Assembly (NCBI GenBank): GCA_904420205.1 | Contig: CAJFUN010000040.1 | Span: 1 to 45,315 of the forward strand | Length of the DNA stretch: 45,315 bases | DNA from: Candidatus Parachristensenella avicola | GTDB taxonomy: Bacteria > Bacillota > Clostridia > Christensenellales > UMGS416 | Reading direction: 5' to 3' | Shown: positions 26,304-34,397 of the stretch, in pieces | How the letters are laid out: each line of letters starts with the position of its first letter | Position numbering within the stretch: the first letter of the stretch is position 1 | The notes under the pieces: model-generated | Told to the model about the DNA's origin: nothing | The model's database searches: none | The model's input: the letters and a program-made list of their open reading frames with translations, nothing else | Position numbers and translations under genes: made by a program

Positions 26304-27365
26304 ATGAACGCTGATTTTATCCAGGCGCTGGAGGACATTGAGAAAGAAAAGGGGATCAGCAAGGAATATATGCTGGTAACCATCGAAGCGGCACTGGCGG
26401 CCGCCTATAAGCGGAGCTTCGGCCAGGGACAGGACGTGCGGGTTTCCGTGGATCGGGAAAAGGGCGATGTGGCGGTGTTCCGCCGCCAGCTGGTGCTTCC
26501 CGACGAGGAGGAGCTGGAGAACGAGGAGAACCAGATCCATCTTACCGCCGCAAAGGTGATCGATCCCCGGGTGCAGCCGGGCATGACCCTGGAACAGCAG
26601 GTTAATATTGGAAGCTTTGGCTATACGGCGGCCCAGACGGCCAAGCAGGTGGTCGTACAGCGTATCCGCGAGGCGGAGCGGGGGAAGATTATGGATGAGT
26701 TCTCGGAAAAGGAGAACGAAATTCTCTCGGCCGTGGTACAGCGCGTGGAAAAAGGCAACGTCTATGTGGAGTTGGGAAGCACCGAGGGATACATTCCACC
26801 AACGGAGCAGATGGCCGGGGAAAAGTACTTGGTGAACGATCGGCTGAAGGTATATGTGGTAGAGGTGCGCAAAGGAGCGGTGCGCGGGCCCCAGGTTGTG
26901 GTGTCCCGCAGCCATCCGGGTTTGGTCAAGCGCCTCTTTGAGATGGAGGTGCCGGAGATCCATTCGGGCGTGGTACAGATTAAGAACATCGCCCGCGAGG
27001 CCGGTGCGAGGACCAAAATGGCGGTCGCTTCCCGGGATGAAGAGGTGGACGCCATCGGCGCATGTCTAGGCCAGCGTTCGGCGCGAAAGGACACCGTATC
27101 GGCTGAGCTGCACGGCGAGCGGATCGACATTATCAAGTGGAGCGCCGATCCGGCCGAATACATCGGCAACGCGCTGAGCCCGGCCAGGGTCATTATGGTT
27201 ACGCTGAACGAGCAGGAGAAGACGGCGAGGGTCGTAGTGCCGGATAATCAGCTTTCGCTTGCCATCGGTAAGGAGGGGCAGAACGCCCGCCTGGCGGCCA
27301 AGCTGACCGGCTGGAAAATCGATATCAAGAGCCAATCGCAGACGGTTGAACTCATGGACGAATAA
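26304..27365 (+). CDS. nusA: Transcription termination/antitermination factor NusA
   Basis: NusA binds RNA polymerase and modulates pausing, termination and antitermination. The 353-residue protein has the usual Firmicute length without the C-terminal acidic repeats: N-terminal domain (1-130), S1 domain (KGNVYVELGSTEGYIPP, about 150-215), KH1 (about 225-295) and KH2 (about 295-350, with VPDNQLSLAIGKEGQNARLAAKLTGWKIDI). In KH1 the expected GQKG loop reads GQRS, while KH2 keeps GKEG. It follows rimP by 11 bases with AGAAGGAGAT as ribosome site. Confidence 0.96.
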   Translation: MNADFIQALEDIEKEKGISKEYMLVTIEAALAAAYKRSFGQGQDVRVSVDREKGDVAVFRRQLVLPDEEELENEENQIHLTAAKVIDPRVQPGMTLEQQVNIGSFGYTAAQTAKQVVVQRIREAERGKIMDEFSEKENEILSAVVQRVEKGNVYVELGSTEGYIPPTEQMAGEKYLVNDRLKVYVVEVRKGAVRGPQVVVSRSHPGLVKRLFEMEVPEIHSGVVQIKNIAREAGARTKMAVASRDEEVDAIGACLGQRSARKDTVSAELHGERIDIIKWSADPAEYIGNALSPARVIMVTLNEQEKTARVVVPDNQLSLAIGKEGQNARLAAKLTGWKIDIKSQSQTVELMDE

Positions 27366-27376
27366 AAGGAGCTTAG

Positions 27377-27664
27377 ATGGCGACGAGAAAAATCCCCATG
27401 CGGATGTGTATGGGTTGCCGGGAGCGAAGGCCCAAGCGGGAACTGGTGCGCGTGGTGCGCCGGGCGGCCGACGGCCTCGTGGTGCTGGACCCGACGGGCA
27501 AACTGGCGGGCCGGGGCGCCTATGTGTGCTACGACAAGCCCCAGTGCCTGGAGAAGGCGGTGAAGAGCCGGGCGCTGGAGCGGGCGCTGGAGGCGCCCAT
27601 CGAGGCGGAGATTTACGAATCGCTGCGCGCGCAGCTTGCAAGCTATGAGTCTCCAGAGGCTTAG
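27377..27664 (+). CDS. rnpM: RNase P modulator RnpM (YlxR)
   Basis: A 95-residue basic protein with the YlxR signature MRMCMGCRERRPKRELVRVVR and the GRGAYVCYDKPQCLEKA segment. YlxR/RnpM has been reported to bind RNase P RNA and modulate its activity. It lies between nusA and ylxQ as in Bacillus. Its end overlaps the start of ylxQ by about 20 bases. Confidence 0.92.
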   Translation: MATRKIPMRMCMGCRERRPKRELVRVVRRAADGLVVLDPTGKLAGRGAYVCYDKPQCLEKAVKSRALERALEAPIEAEIYESLRAQLASYESPEA

Positions 27665-27947
27665 CGGCGCGCTGGGGCTGGCGATCCGGGCGGGCAAGTG
27701 CGCACAGGGGACTGACGCCTGCGAGCGCGCCGTACGCTCGGGCAGGGCGCGCCTCGTGGTGCTGGACCCGACGGCTTCAGATAACCTGCGCAAGCTTGTG
27801 AAGAACATGTGCGATTATTATCACTGCTCATGGATCATGTTGCCCCAGGCGGGTATGCTGGAGGGCATCACGGGAGCTGCCAATCGAAGGGTACTCGCCG
27901 TAAACGATGATGGCTTTGCGCAGATGATTTTGAAATATACGGAATAA
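27645..27947 (+). CDS. ylxQ: L7Ae-family RNA-binding protein YlxQ
   Basis: A 100-residue protein of the L7Ae/L30e/S12e fold, with LGLAIRAGKCAQGTDACERAVRSGRARLVVL at the N-terminus and the usual NLRKLVKNMCDYYHCSW core. Relatives bind K-turn RNA; the role of YlxQ is not established. The ATG at 27645 (MSLQRLSG) is preferred over an in-frame TTG at 27636. It has little ribosome site of its own and overlaps rnpM, suggesting coupled translation. Confidence 0.88.
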   Translation: MSLQRLSGALGLAIRAGKCAQGTDACERAVRSGRARLVVLDPTASDNLRKLVKNMCDYYHCSWIMLPQAGMLEGITGAANRRVLAVNDDGFAQMILKYTE

Positions 27948-27972
27948 ATGCACGGGGGTGCCGGAAAAAAGT

Positions 27973-30456
27973 ATGAGCAAAATGAATGTGCACACAACGA
28001 CTGGGGAACTGGCTGCATCGACCAATGAGCTTATGGTTCGGATTCGCGAATCCCGAAAGCAGCTGCAGGGCCACATGTCCCACCTTCGGGACGTGGAAAG
28101 CCAGATAAAAGCAAATTTACAGAAAGAGCGGGAGGCGGCCATGGCGGCCGCTGCACCGGAGCCTGCCGCGCCGACGGCCTCCGAACCTGCCAAGCAGGAG
28201 CCGGCGGCGGGGAGTGCGAATTATCCTTTCCGGGAAAATCGTGGGGCGCGTCCCGCGCCTCGCGACGGGCAGCAGCGCACTGGCGAGCGCCCGCCCCGGG
28301 ACGGACAGCGCGGCGGCTTCCGCGATGGGGCAGCCCGCGACGGCCAGCGTCCGGCAGGCCGAGGCTCCGCGCCCCGGGATGGGCAGCGCGGCGGCTTCCG
28401 CGACGGCGGCGATAAGGACGCGCCGCCCCGCAGCTTTAACCGCGGGACGGGCAGAGCGGCTAGTGCTCGTTCCATTGACCGGGAGTTGGCTCCGGTAATG
28501 GAAAAGGAGCGGGTCAGCAATTATGACCCCAAGAAGAAGCTCTATAACAAAAAGCCCGACGAGGATCCTTCCAAGAAGAGCAAAAAGGCCCTGGTGCGCG
28601 AGCAGGCGCCGTCGCTGAACATGGACGACGACAACTTCCGCGGCGGACGCCGGCCCAAGAAAAAGGCGCAGCCCCGGGTCATCGAAAAGAAGGAAATCAC
28701 CCATGCGGTAGTCACCGCTGAGCGAATCAGCATTAAAGAGCTGGCCGAACTGATCGGCAAGCCCGGCGCGGCCATCATTAAGAAGCTCTTCCTGCTGGGC
28801 AATATGTGCACCATTAACTCGGAAATTGACTTTGATACTGCGCAGCTGGTAGCGGCTGACCTCGGCGTGGAGCTGGAGCAGGAGCTGACCAAGACTGCCG
28901 AGGAAGTGATGCTGGACGTGGTGGAGACCGAGCGCGATAGCTCCGGCGATGTGGAGCGGCCGCCGGTTGTGACCATCATGGGCCATGTCGACCATGGCAA
29001 GACCAGCCTGCTGGACGCGATCCGCAATACGCGGGTGACGGCCACCGAGGCCGGCGGGATTACCCAGCACATCGGCGCTTATAACATTACCGTGCGGGAT
29101 AAGTCCATTACCTTTATTGATACGCCCGGACACGCGGCTTTTACGGCGATGCGGGCCCGCGGCGCGCAGATTACCGACGTAGCCGTGCTGGTGGTGGCCG
29201 CCAATGACGGCGTCATGCCGCAGACCATTGAGGCCATCAACCACATTAAGGATGCGGATGTGCCGATGATCGTCGCCATCAATAAATGCGACCTGCCCGA
29301 GGCCAATCCGGACCGGGTGATGCAGGAGCTGAGCCAGTATGGCGTGCTTTCGGAAGCATGGGGCGGCGACAACATCATGGTCAAGGTTTCCGCCACCCAT
29401 GGGGACGGTATTGACGAGTTGCTAGATACCATCCTGCTGGTGGCCGAGGTGGCCGAGCTCAAGGCCAATCCCAACAACCGCGCCCGCGGCACGGTGGTAG
29501 AGGCTAAGCTGGATAAGGGACGCGGGCCGGTGGCCACGGTGCTGGTACAGGACGGCACGCTCCATGCCGGCGACTATGTGGTGGCCGGTGGCGTAAGCGG
29601 CCGCGTGCGCGCCATGGTTAACGATATGGGCGCGCGTGTTGAGGCGGCCGGTCCCTCGATTCCGGTTGAGGTGCTGGGCTGGTCGGATGTGCCCGATGCC
29701 GGCGACATGATTTACGTGGTGGAGGACGAGCGGCTGGCCAAGCGCGTAGCCGAGGAGCGCCGCGAGAAGATGAAGGCCGAACAGATGCGGGCTTCCGCAC
29801 GCGTCTCGCTGGATGACCTCTTCAGCCGGATTGCCGAGGGTGAAACCAAGGAGCTCAAGCTGATTATTAAAGCGGATGTGCAGGGTTCTGCCGAGGCTGT
29901 GCGCCAGAGCCTGGAGCGCCTCTCCAACGACGAGGTTCGGGTTGTGGCCATCCATACCGGCGTGGGCGCTATCACGGAGAACGACGTGCTGCTGGCTTCC
30001 ACCGGCAACGCGGTGATCATCGGCTTTAACGTGCGGCCGGACAGCAACGGACGAGAGGCCGCCGAGCGCGAGAAGGTGGATATTCGCTTGTACCGCGTCA
30101 TCTATAACGCCATTGAGGACGTAGAGAAGGCCATGAAGGGCATGCTGGCGCCCACCTTTAAGGAGACGGTGACCGGCCATGCCGAAGTGCGCAACGTATT
30201 CACCATTTCCTCGGTGGGTACGGTAGCGGGCTGCTACGTGACCGACGGCCAGATTATGCGCGGCAGCCAGGTGCGGCTGCTTCGGGACTCGGTCGTCATT
30301 TTCGAGGGGCGTCTGGCTTCGCTCAAACGCTTTAAGGACGATGTACGCGAGGTTAACGCGGGCTACGAATGCGGCATCACGCTGGACGGCTATAACGACG
30401 TCAAGGAGCAGGATGTGATCGAGGCCTATAAGGTGGAAGAAATACCCGTGGAATAA
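27973..30456 (+). CDS. infB: Translation initiation factor IF-2
   Basis: IF-2 is the GTPase that places fMet-tRNA on the 30S subunit. About 827 residues. The N-terminal part is unusual: a possible coiled coil (residues 10-60), then Ala/Pro and a region rich in Arg, Gly and Asp with repeats such as [12 protein letters not shown] (about 90-165). An IF2-N-like module follows ([21 protein letters not shown], near 250). The G domain is complete: [17 protein letters not shown] and NKCD. Domains II-IV follow to the end. The start is uncertain: ATG 27973 is chosen, with GGGGGT rather far upstream; GTG 27958 and ATG 27982 are alternatives. Confidence 0.95.
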   Translation: MSKMNVHTTTGELAASTNELMVRIRESRKQLQGHMSHLRDVESQIKANLQKEREAAMAAAAPEPAAPTASEPAKQEPAAGSANYPFRENRGARPAPRDGQQRTGERPPRDGQRGGFRDGAARDGQRPAGRGSAPRDGQRGGFRDGGDKDAPPRSFNRGTGRAASARSIDRELAPVMEKERVSNYDPKKKLYNKKPDEDPSKKSKKALVREQAPSLNMDDDNFRGGRRPKKKAQPRVIEKKEITHAVVTAERISIKELAELIGKPGAAIIKKLFLLGNMCTINSEIDFDTAQLVAADLGVELEQELTKTAEEVMLDVVETERDSSGDVERPPVVTIMGHVDHGKTSLLDAIRNTRVTATEAGGITQHIGAYNITVRDKSITFIDTPGHAAFTAMRARGAQITDVAVLVVAANDGVMPQTIEAINHIKDADVPMIVAINKCDLPEANPDRVMQELSQYGVLSEAWGGDNIMVKVSATHGDGIDELLDTILLVAEVAELKANPNNRARGTVVEAKLDKGRGPVATVLVQDGTLHAGDYVVAGGVSGRVRAMVNDMGARVEAAGPSIPVEVLGWSDVPDAGDMIYVVEDERLAKRVAEERREKMKAEQMRASARVSLDDLFSRIAEGETKELKLIIKADVQGSAEAVRQSLERLSNDEVRVVAIHTGVGAITENDVLLASTGNAVIIGFNVRPDSNGREAAEREKVDIRLYRVIYNAIEDVEKAMKGMLAPTFKETVTGHAEVRNVFTISSVGTVAGCYVTDGQIMRGSQVRLLRDSVVIFEGRLASLKRFKDDVREVNAGYECGITLDGYNDVKEQDVIEAYKVEEIPVE

Positions 30457-30476
30457 TCGGGGCATTCTATAATCGG

Positions 30477-30513
30477 TTTGGCGCACAGTGGGTGAATCCC
30501 GTTGTGCGCCAAA
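30477..30513 (+). repeat. Strong inverted repeat between infB and rbfA
   Basis: TTTGGCGCACA (30477-30487) pairs perfectly with TGTGCGCCAAA (30503-30513). The loop contains a further GGG/CCC pairing. No T run follows, so it is not a normal terminator. Confidence 0.85.
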
Positions 30514-30552
30514 TCTAAAATATCTAAGTATTGGGCTGGAAAAGAGGAAATT

Positions 30553-30927
30553 ATGCCTACGTATCGAAACGACCGGGTATCGGAGCAGGTCCGGAAGGAA
30601 CTTGCCCGCATCATCCGGGAAGAAGTAAAAAATCCCCATATTCCCAGCGACATGCTGTCGGTCGTATCCGCTCAGGTCAGTCGCGATTTGTCCCACGCCA
30701 AGGTGCTGGTGTCCGTTTATGGCGACGAGAAGACCCAAAAGGAAGCGATCAAGGCGCTCAAGTCGGCGGAAGGGTTTATCAGGCGCAGCCTAGGACGGGT
30801 ATTGACCACCCGCATTGTGCCGGAGCTACATTTTGAGCTGGACGATTCCATCGCCTATTCCATTCATATTCAGCAGGTGTTGAACGCCATTGAAAAGGAT
30901 CAGGAGCGCAATGAATCAAACGATTAG
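30553..30927 (+). CDS. rbfA: Ribosome-binding factor A
   Basis: RbfA is a KH-type 30S maturation factor. The 124-residue protein has the RNDRVSEQVRKELARIIREEVKNPHI start, VSRDLSHAKVLVSVYG and the C-terminal IVPELHFELDDSIAYSIHI strand. I chose the ATG at 30553 (MPTYRNDR), which has AGAGGAAA upstream. The in-frame ATG at 30502 lies inside the hairpin. nrnA overlaps the end by 17 bases. Confidence 0.95.
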   Translation: MPTYRNDRVSEQVRKELARIIREEVKNPHIPSDMLSVVSAQVSRDLSHAKVLVSVYGDEKTQKEAIKALKSAEGFIRRSLGRVLTTRIVPELHFELDDSIAYSIHIQQVLNAIEKDQERNESND

Positions 30928-31873
30928 GGAAATGGCTCAAGGGCTGCTTATGGCCAAGGGCATCACCGTGGTCGCCCATATCGCGCCCGATGGGGATACG
31001 CTGGGGGCGTCCTGCGCCCTGGCTTTGGCTTTGGAGCAGCTGCACAAGCCGGTGGTGCGCTACTGCGCTGACCGGGTGCCAGAGCGGCTTGCCTTTCTCC
31101 CTGGAGCGGACGCCTTTACGCAAAGCCTGGAGGCGGCTATGGCCAGCGATTGGGTGGTAGCCGTGGACTGCGCGGCCCCGGACCGGATGGGTGCGGGGCG
31201 CGCGTTGCTGGATGCGGGCAAGCGTGTGATGGTGCTGGATCATCACGGCTCCAACCGGGGATTCGGCGACCTGTGCTATGTTTCCGGGGCATCTAGCGCC
31301 AGCGAACCAACCTTTGACCTGTTGGAGGCGCTGGGTGCGGACCTGGATGCGCAGATGGCGGACTGCCTTTATACGGGCATGGTAACCGATACAGGACGCT
31401 TTGGCTTTCCCGGCGTCACGGGGCAGACCCTGCGGCGGGCCGCACAGACCCTGGAGGCAGGTGCGCATTATGTGCAGATCTGCCGGAGCCAGTTTCAGCG
31501 CCGCTCTTTGGCGGCAACAAAGCTGCTGGGCGCAGCAATCAGCTCTATGGAGCTGCATTTTGATGGGAAAATGGCCCTGATGAGTGTAACGCCTGAAATT
31601 ATGGCCGGCTGCGGCGGTTCCCTCGAAGATATGGAGGGGATCGTTAATTACGCCAGCGAGGTAATCGGCGTTGAGATCGGCGCTATGATTTATCCGGCAT
31701 CCGGGCGCTGGAAGGTGAGCCTCCGGGCTGCCAATACCGCTAGGGTGGACATGGTTGCAGATTTGCTGGGCGGCGGCGGCCATGCCAAGGCGGCCGGCGG
31801 CCGCGCCCATGGTACGCTGGATGAGGCGAAGCGCCAGGTGCTGGAAGCGGTTGAGGAGGCAAAGGCCCTTTGA
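30911..31873 (+). CDS. nrnA: DHH/DHHA1 phosphoesterase (NrnA-type oligoribonuclease / pAp phosphatase)
   Basis: A 320-residue protein with the DHH domain: AHIAPDGDTLGAS (motif I), VAVDCAAPDR (motif II), VMVLDHHGSN (DHH motif, about 107-110) and a later DTGRFGFPG. The C-terminal DHHA1 domain ends with the GGGHAKAAGG RNA-binding motif. NrnA removes short RNA oligomers, including linear dinucleotides from cyclic-dinucleotide turnover, and can dephosphorylate pAp. Its ATG overlaps the rbfA end, with AGGAG upstream. The truB ATG overlaps its stop. Confidence 0.93.
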   Translation: MNQTIREMAQGLLMAKGITVVAHIAPDGDTLGASCALALALEQLHKPVVRYCADRVPERLAFLPGADAFTQSLEAAMASDWVVAVDCAAPDRMGAGRALLDAGKRVMVLDHHGSNRGFGDLCYVSGASSASEPTFDLLEALGADLDAQMADCLYTGMVTDTGRFGFPGVTGQTLRRAAQTLEAGAHYVQICRSQFQRRSLAATKLLGAAISSMELHFDGKMALMSVTPEIMAGCGGSLEDMEGIVNYASEVIGVEIGAMIYPASGRWKVSLRAANTARVDMVADLLGGGGHAKAAGGRAHGTLDEAKRQVLEAVEEAKAL

Positions 31874-32757
31874 TGAACGGCGTTGTGAATATCATCAAGC
31901 CTGCCGGCATGAGCTCCTCAGACGTGGTAGCGCGGATGCGCCGCATCCTTGGGCAAAAGCGTGTGGGCCATCTTGGAACTTTAGACCCGGCTGCGGCGGG
32001 CGTGCTGCCCATCCTGGTGGGAAAGGCAACGCGGCTTTTCGACTACCTTTCCATGCATAACAAGGAATATATCGCCGAATTTTGCCTGGGAGCGGAGACG
32101 GATACGCTGGACGCCGAAGGAACGGTTACGGAACGGCTCCCTTGGGATGGCGATGCGGCGCGGCTCTCCAGCGCATTGGACGCCTTTACCGGGGTTATCG
32201 ACCAGGTGCCGCCGCAGTATTCAGCGGTTAAATTGGGCGGACGCAAGGCCTATGACCTGGCGCGTAAAGGGGAATGCGCCTCCATGCCCGTGCGCCAGGT
32301 GGCCATTCATCGCCTGGAGCTGATGCGCGTAGAAGGCGACCGGGCATGGGTGAGGATAGAATGCGAAAAGGGTACCTATGTGCGAAGCCTATGCCGGGAT
32401 ATCGCCCGGGCCGTGGGTACCAGGGGATATCTGACCTATCTGCTACGCACCCAGAGCGGCGCGTACCGGCTGGAGGATGGACTGACTCTGGCCCAGGCTG
32501 CGGTGCTGGCCGCGCGCGGCTGCCTGCCGGTGGAGCCCATGGAAGATGCGGTTGCCTTTCTTCCTGCGCTATCGGTGGCAGCGGATCGGGAGCGTGGCCT
32601 GCGCAACGGCCTCCGGCCGCCGCTTGCCGCGCTGCCTCAGCATCCGCACGTCCGCGTTTATTGCGGCGGAGCGTTTTTCGGCATCGGACACGGGCAGATA
32701 GGGGAACGGGGCCCGGAGCTGAAGTTGGATCTATACCTTCCGCCGGAAGAAGCATAG
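31873..32757 (+). CDS. truB: tRNA pseudouridine(55) synthase
   Basis: TruB makes the conserved pseudouridine 55 in the T-loop of tRNAs. The 294-residue protein starts MNGVVNIIKPAGMSSSD and has the catalytic Asp38 in VGHLGTLDPAAAGVLP, the YSAVKLGGRKAYDLARKG segment and ECEKGTYVRSLCRDIA. A C-terminal PUA-like tail follows. The start at 31873 shares a base with the nrnA stop (TGATG). Order rbfA-nrnA-truB-ribF is the usual Firmicute operon. Confidence 0.96.
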   Translation: MNGVVNIIKPAGMSSSDVVARMRRILGQKRVGHLGTLDPAAAGVLPILVGKATRLFDYLSMHNKEYIAEFCLGAETDTLDAEGTVTERLPWDGDAARLSSALDAFTGVIDQVPPQYSAVKLGGRKAYDLARKGECASMPVRQVAIHRLELMRVEGDRAWVRIECEKGTYVRSLCRDIARAVGTRGYLTYLLRTQSGAYRLEDGLTLAQAAVLAARGCLPVEPMEDAVAFLPALSVAADRERGLRNGLRPPLAALPQHPHVRVYCGGAFFGIGHGQIGERGPELKLDLYLPPEEA

Positions 32758-32775
32758 CCAAGGGAAGGAGAGACG

Positions 32776-33732
32776 ATGTTTCGACAAAGCAAACCGCCAG
32801 CAGGCATGAGAGCCTCCGCGATTGTACTGGGCAGCTTTGACGGGGTGCACTTGGGCCATCAAGCGCTGCTGGCCAAGGCGAAGGCCTTGGCGGATCGGGA
32901 TGGCTTGGCCGCAGTCGCCATAACCTTTCGGCAGCATCCGCTTTCCGTGCTTTGCCCGGATCGCGCGCCAGCGCTTTTGAGCACCGGCGACGAGCGGGCC
33001 CGGCTGATGCAGGCGATGGGCATGGACGGCGTCGTGGAGCTGGAATTTACCCCTGCGCTGGCCGGTACGCAGCCGGAGGAATTTATCCGCTGGATTTGTT
33101 CGATGCTGCCGGTGCGCCACGTGGTTGTGGGATATAATTATACCTTCGGATTCCAAGGGCAGGGGGATGCGTCGCTGTTGGAGCGTCTGGCCGGAGCACT
33201 CGGCTTTACCTGCCACGTTGTACCGCCGGTTGCGCTGGAGGGGGGCGCGGTAAGCTCCTCCAGGATCCGCGCGTGCCTGGCGGAAGGCGATACGCTGGCC
33301 GCCGGGCGGCTGCTGGGCCGGCCCTATGGGCTGGGCGGTGTGATTGAGCAGGGAAAGCAGCTGGGGCGCCGATTGGGTTTTCCCACGCTGAATATTGATT
33401 TTCCCACAGAAAAAGCCGTGCCTTCCGCCGGCGTATATACCGGCTGGGTTAGCTATGGCGGTGTCGTAGTGCCGGCGGTAACCAATATCGGCACCAACCC
33501 CACCGTGGAAAGCGGCCGACGGATGCGTCTGGAAACCCACACCCTAGAAGAAACGCCCCTGGGTTACGGCGACCGGGCGCAAGCCTGGTTCGGCGAAAGG
33601 CTGAGAGGGGAATGCCGCTTTGCCTCGGTGGAGGCGCTGCAGGCCCAGGTGCTGTCCGATAAGGAGACGGCCAGAGCCTGGGGCCGGACGCACCGGCTTG
33701 GGCAGCTGTGGCCCGGTGCGGTCATACCTTGA
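32776..33732 (+). CDS. ribF: Bifunctional riboflavin kinase / FAD synthetase
   Basis: RibF makes FMN and FAD from riboflavin. The 318-residue protein has the N-terminal nucleotidyltransferase domain with LGSFDGVHLGHQALL and GYNYTFGFQGQGD, and the SSSRIRACLAEGD motif, then the C-terminal flavokinase domain with GRRLGFPTLNID and the NIGTNPTVE segment. AAGGAGAG precedes the ATG. It is the last gene of the long operon. The greA promoter overlaps its stop codon. Confidence 0.96.
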   Translation: MFRQSKPPAGMRASAIVLGSFDGVHLGHQALLAKAKALADRDGLAAVAITFRQHPLSVLCPDRAPALLSTGDERARLMQAMGMDGVVELEFTPALAGTQPEEFIRWICSMLPVRHVVVGYNYTFGFQGQGDASLLERLAGALGFTCHVVPPVALEGGAVSSSRIRACLAEGDTLAAGRLLGRPYGLGGVIEQGKQLGRRLGFPTLNIDFPTEKAVPSAGVYTGWVSYGGVVVPAVTNIGTNPTVESGRRMRLETHTLEETPLGYGDRAQAWFGERLRGECRFASVEALQAQVLSDKETARAWGRTHRLGQLWPGAVIP

Positions 33733-33757
33733 CAAGGCGAGTGTCATTGCCTATAAT
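33729..33757 (+). promoter_or_regulatory. greA: Consensus promoter for greA-lysS
   Basis: A perfect TTGACA (33729-33734), a 17-base spacer and a perfect TATAAT (33752-33757), overlapping the ribF stop. A second candidate is an extended -10 (TG-C-TACAAT at 33840-33848) closer to greA, without a good -35. Confidence 0.88.
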
Positions 33758-33880
33758 GAGGGTCATTATGAGGTGGCCGTTACCTCTTTTCTTTTTATGC
33801 CTGCTGAAAGGCGGACATACTGAGCGGCTTATAAGCGTATGCTACAATGCTTTTTGTGAAAATAAACGGAGGGACTTACG

Positions 33881-34357
33881 ATGAGCAAGAAGAACAATTA
33901 CATGACCAGCGAGGGGATTGCCAAGCTGGAGAAAGAGCTGGATTATCTCAAATCCGTGCGCCGCGAGGAAGTGGCCGAGCGCATTAAAAGCGCCATTGCT
34001 TTGGGCGATCTTTCGGAGAACTCCGAATATGAAGATGCAAAAAACGAGCAGGCCTTCCTGGAGGGCAAAATCGCCGACTTGGAGAATAAGCTGCGCACGG
34101 CAGAGCTGATTGACGACTCGGCGTTGGGCCATGGTGTGCAGTTAGGTTCCATCGTGGTGCTGAAGAATGTGGAGACCGGCACAGAGAGCGAGTACACCCT
34201 GGTAGGCTCCGACGAGGCGGATCCCTTCTCGGGACTGATGAGCAATGAATCGCCCATTGGCGCGGCTATTATGGGCCATGCGGAGGGCGACGAGGTAGAG
34301 GTGCAGGTGCCCAGCGGTATCCGGCATATGAAAATTCTGTCTATTCGTAAGGCATAG
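33881..34357 (+). CDS. greA: Transcription elongation factor GreA
   Basis: GreA rescues backtracked RNA polymerase by stimulating transcript cleavage. The 158-residue protein has the N-terminal coiled coil with the acidic tip (GDLSENSEYEDAKNEQ), whose Asp/Glu enter the polymerase active site, and the C-terminal FKBP-like domain (SPIGAAIMGHAEGDEVEVQVPSG). The ATG has GGAGGGAC upstream. lysS follows 40 bases later, the common greA-lysS pairing. Confidence 0.97.
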   Translation: MSKKNNYMTSEGIAKLEKELDYLKSVRREEVAERIKSAIALGDLSENSEYEDAKNEQAFLEGKIADLENKLRTAELIDDSALGHGVQLGSIVVLKNVETGTESEYTLVGSDEADPFSGLMSNESPIGAAIMGHAEGDEVEVQVPSGIRHMKILSIRKA

Positions 34358-34397
34358 CAAGGGGCGAGTGCGCCCCATTACAAAGGAGAGACCACAG

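Noticed and set aside
30477..30513. infB-rbfA hairpin as terminator
   Set aside because: It is followed by AAATCTAAAA, not a T run, and the downstream genes lack a clear promoter.
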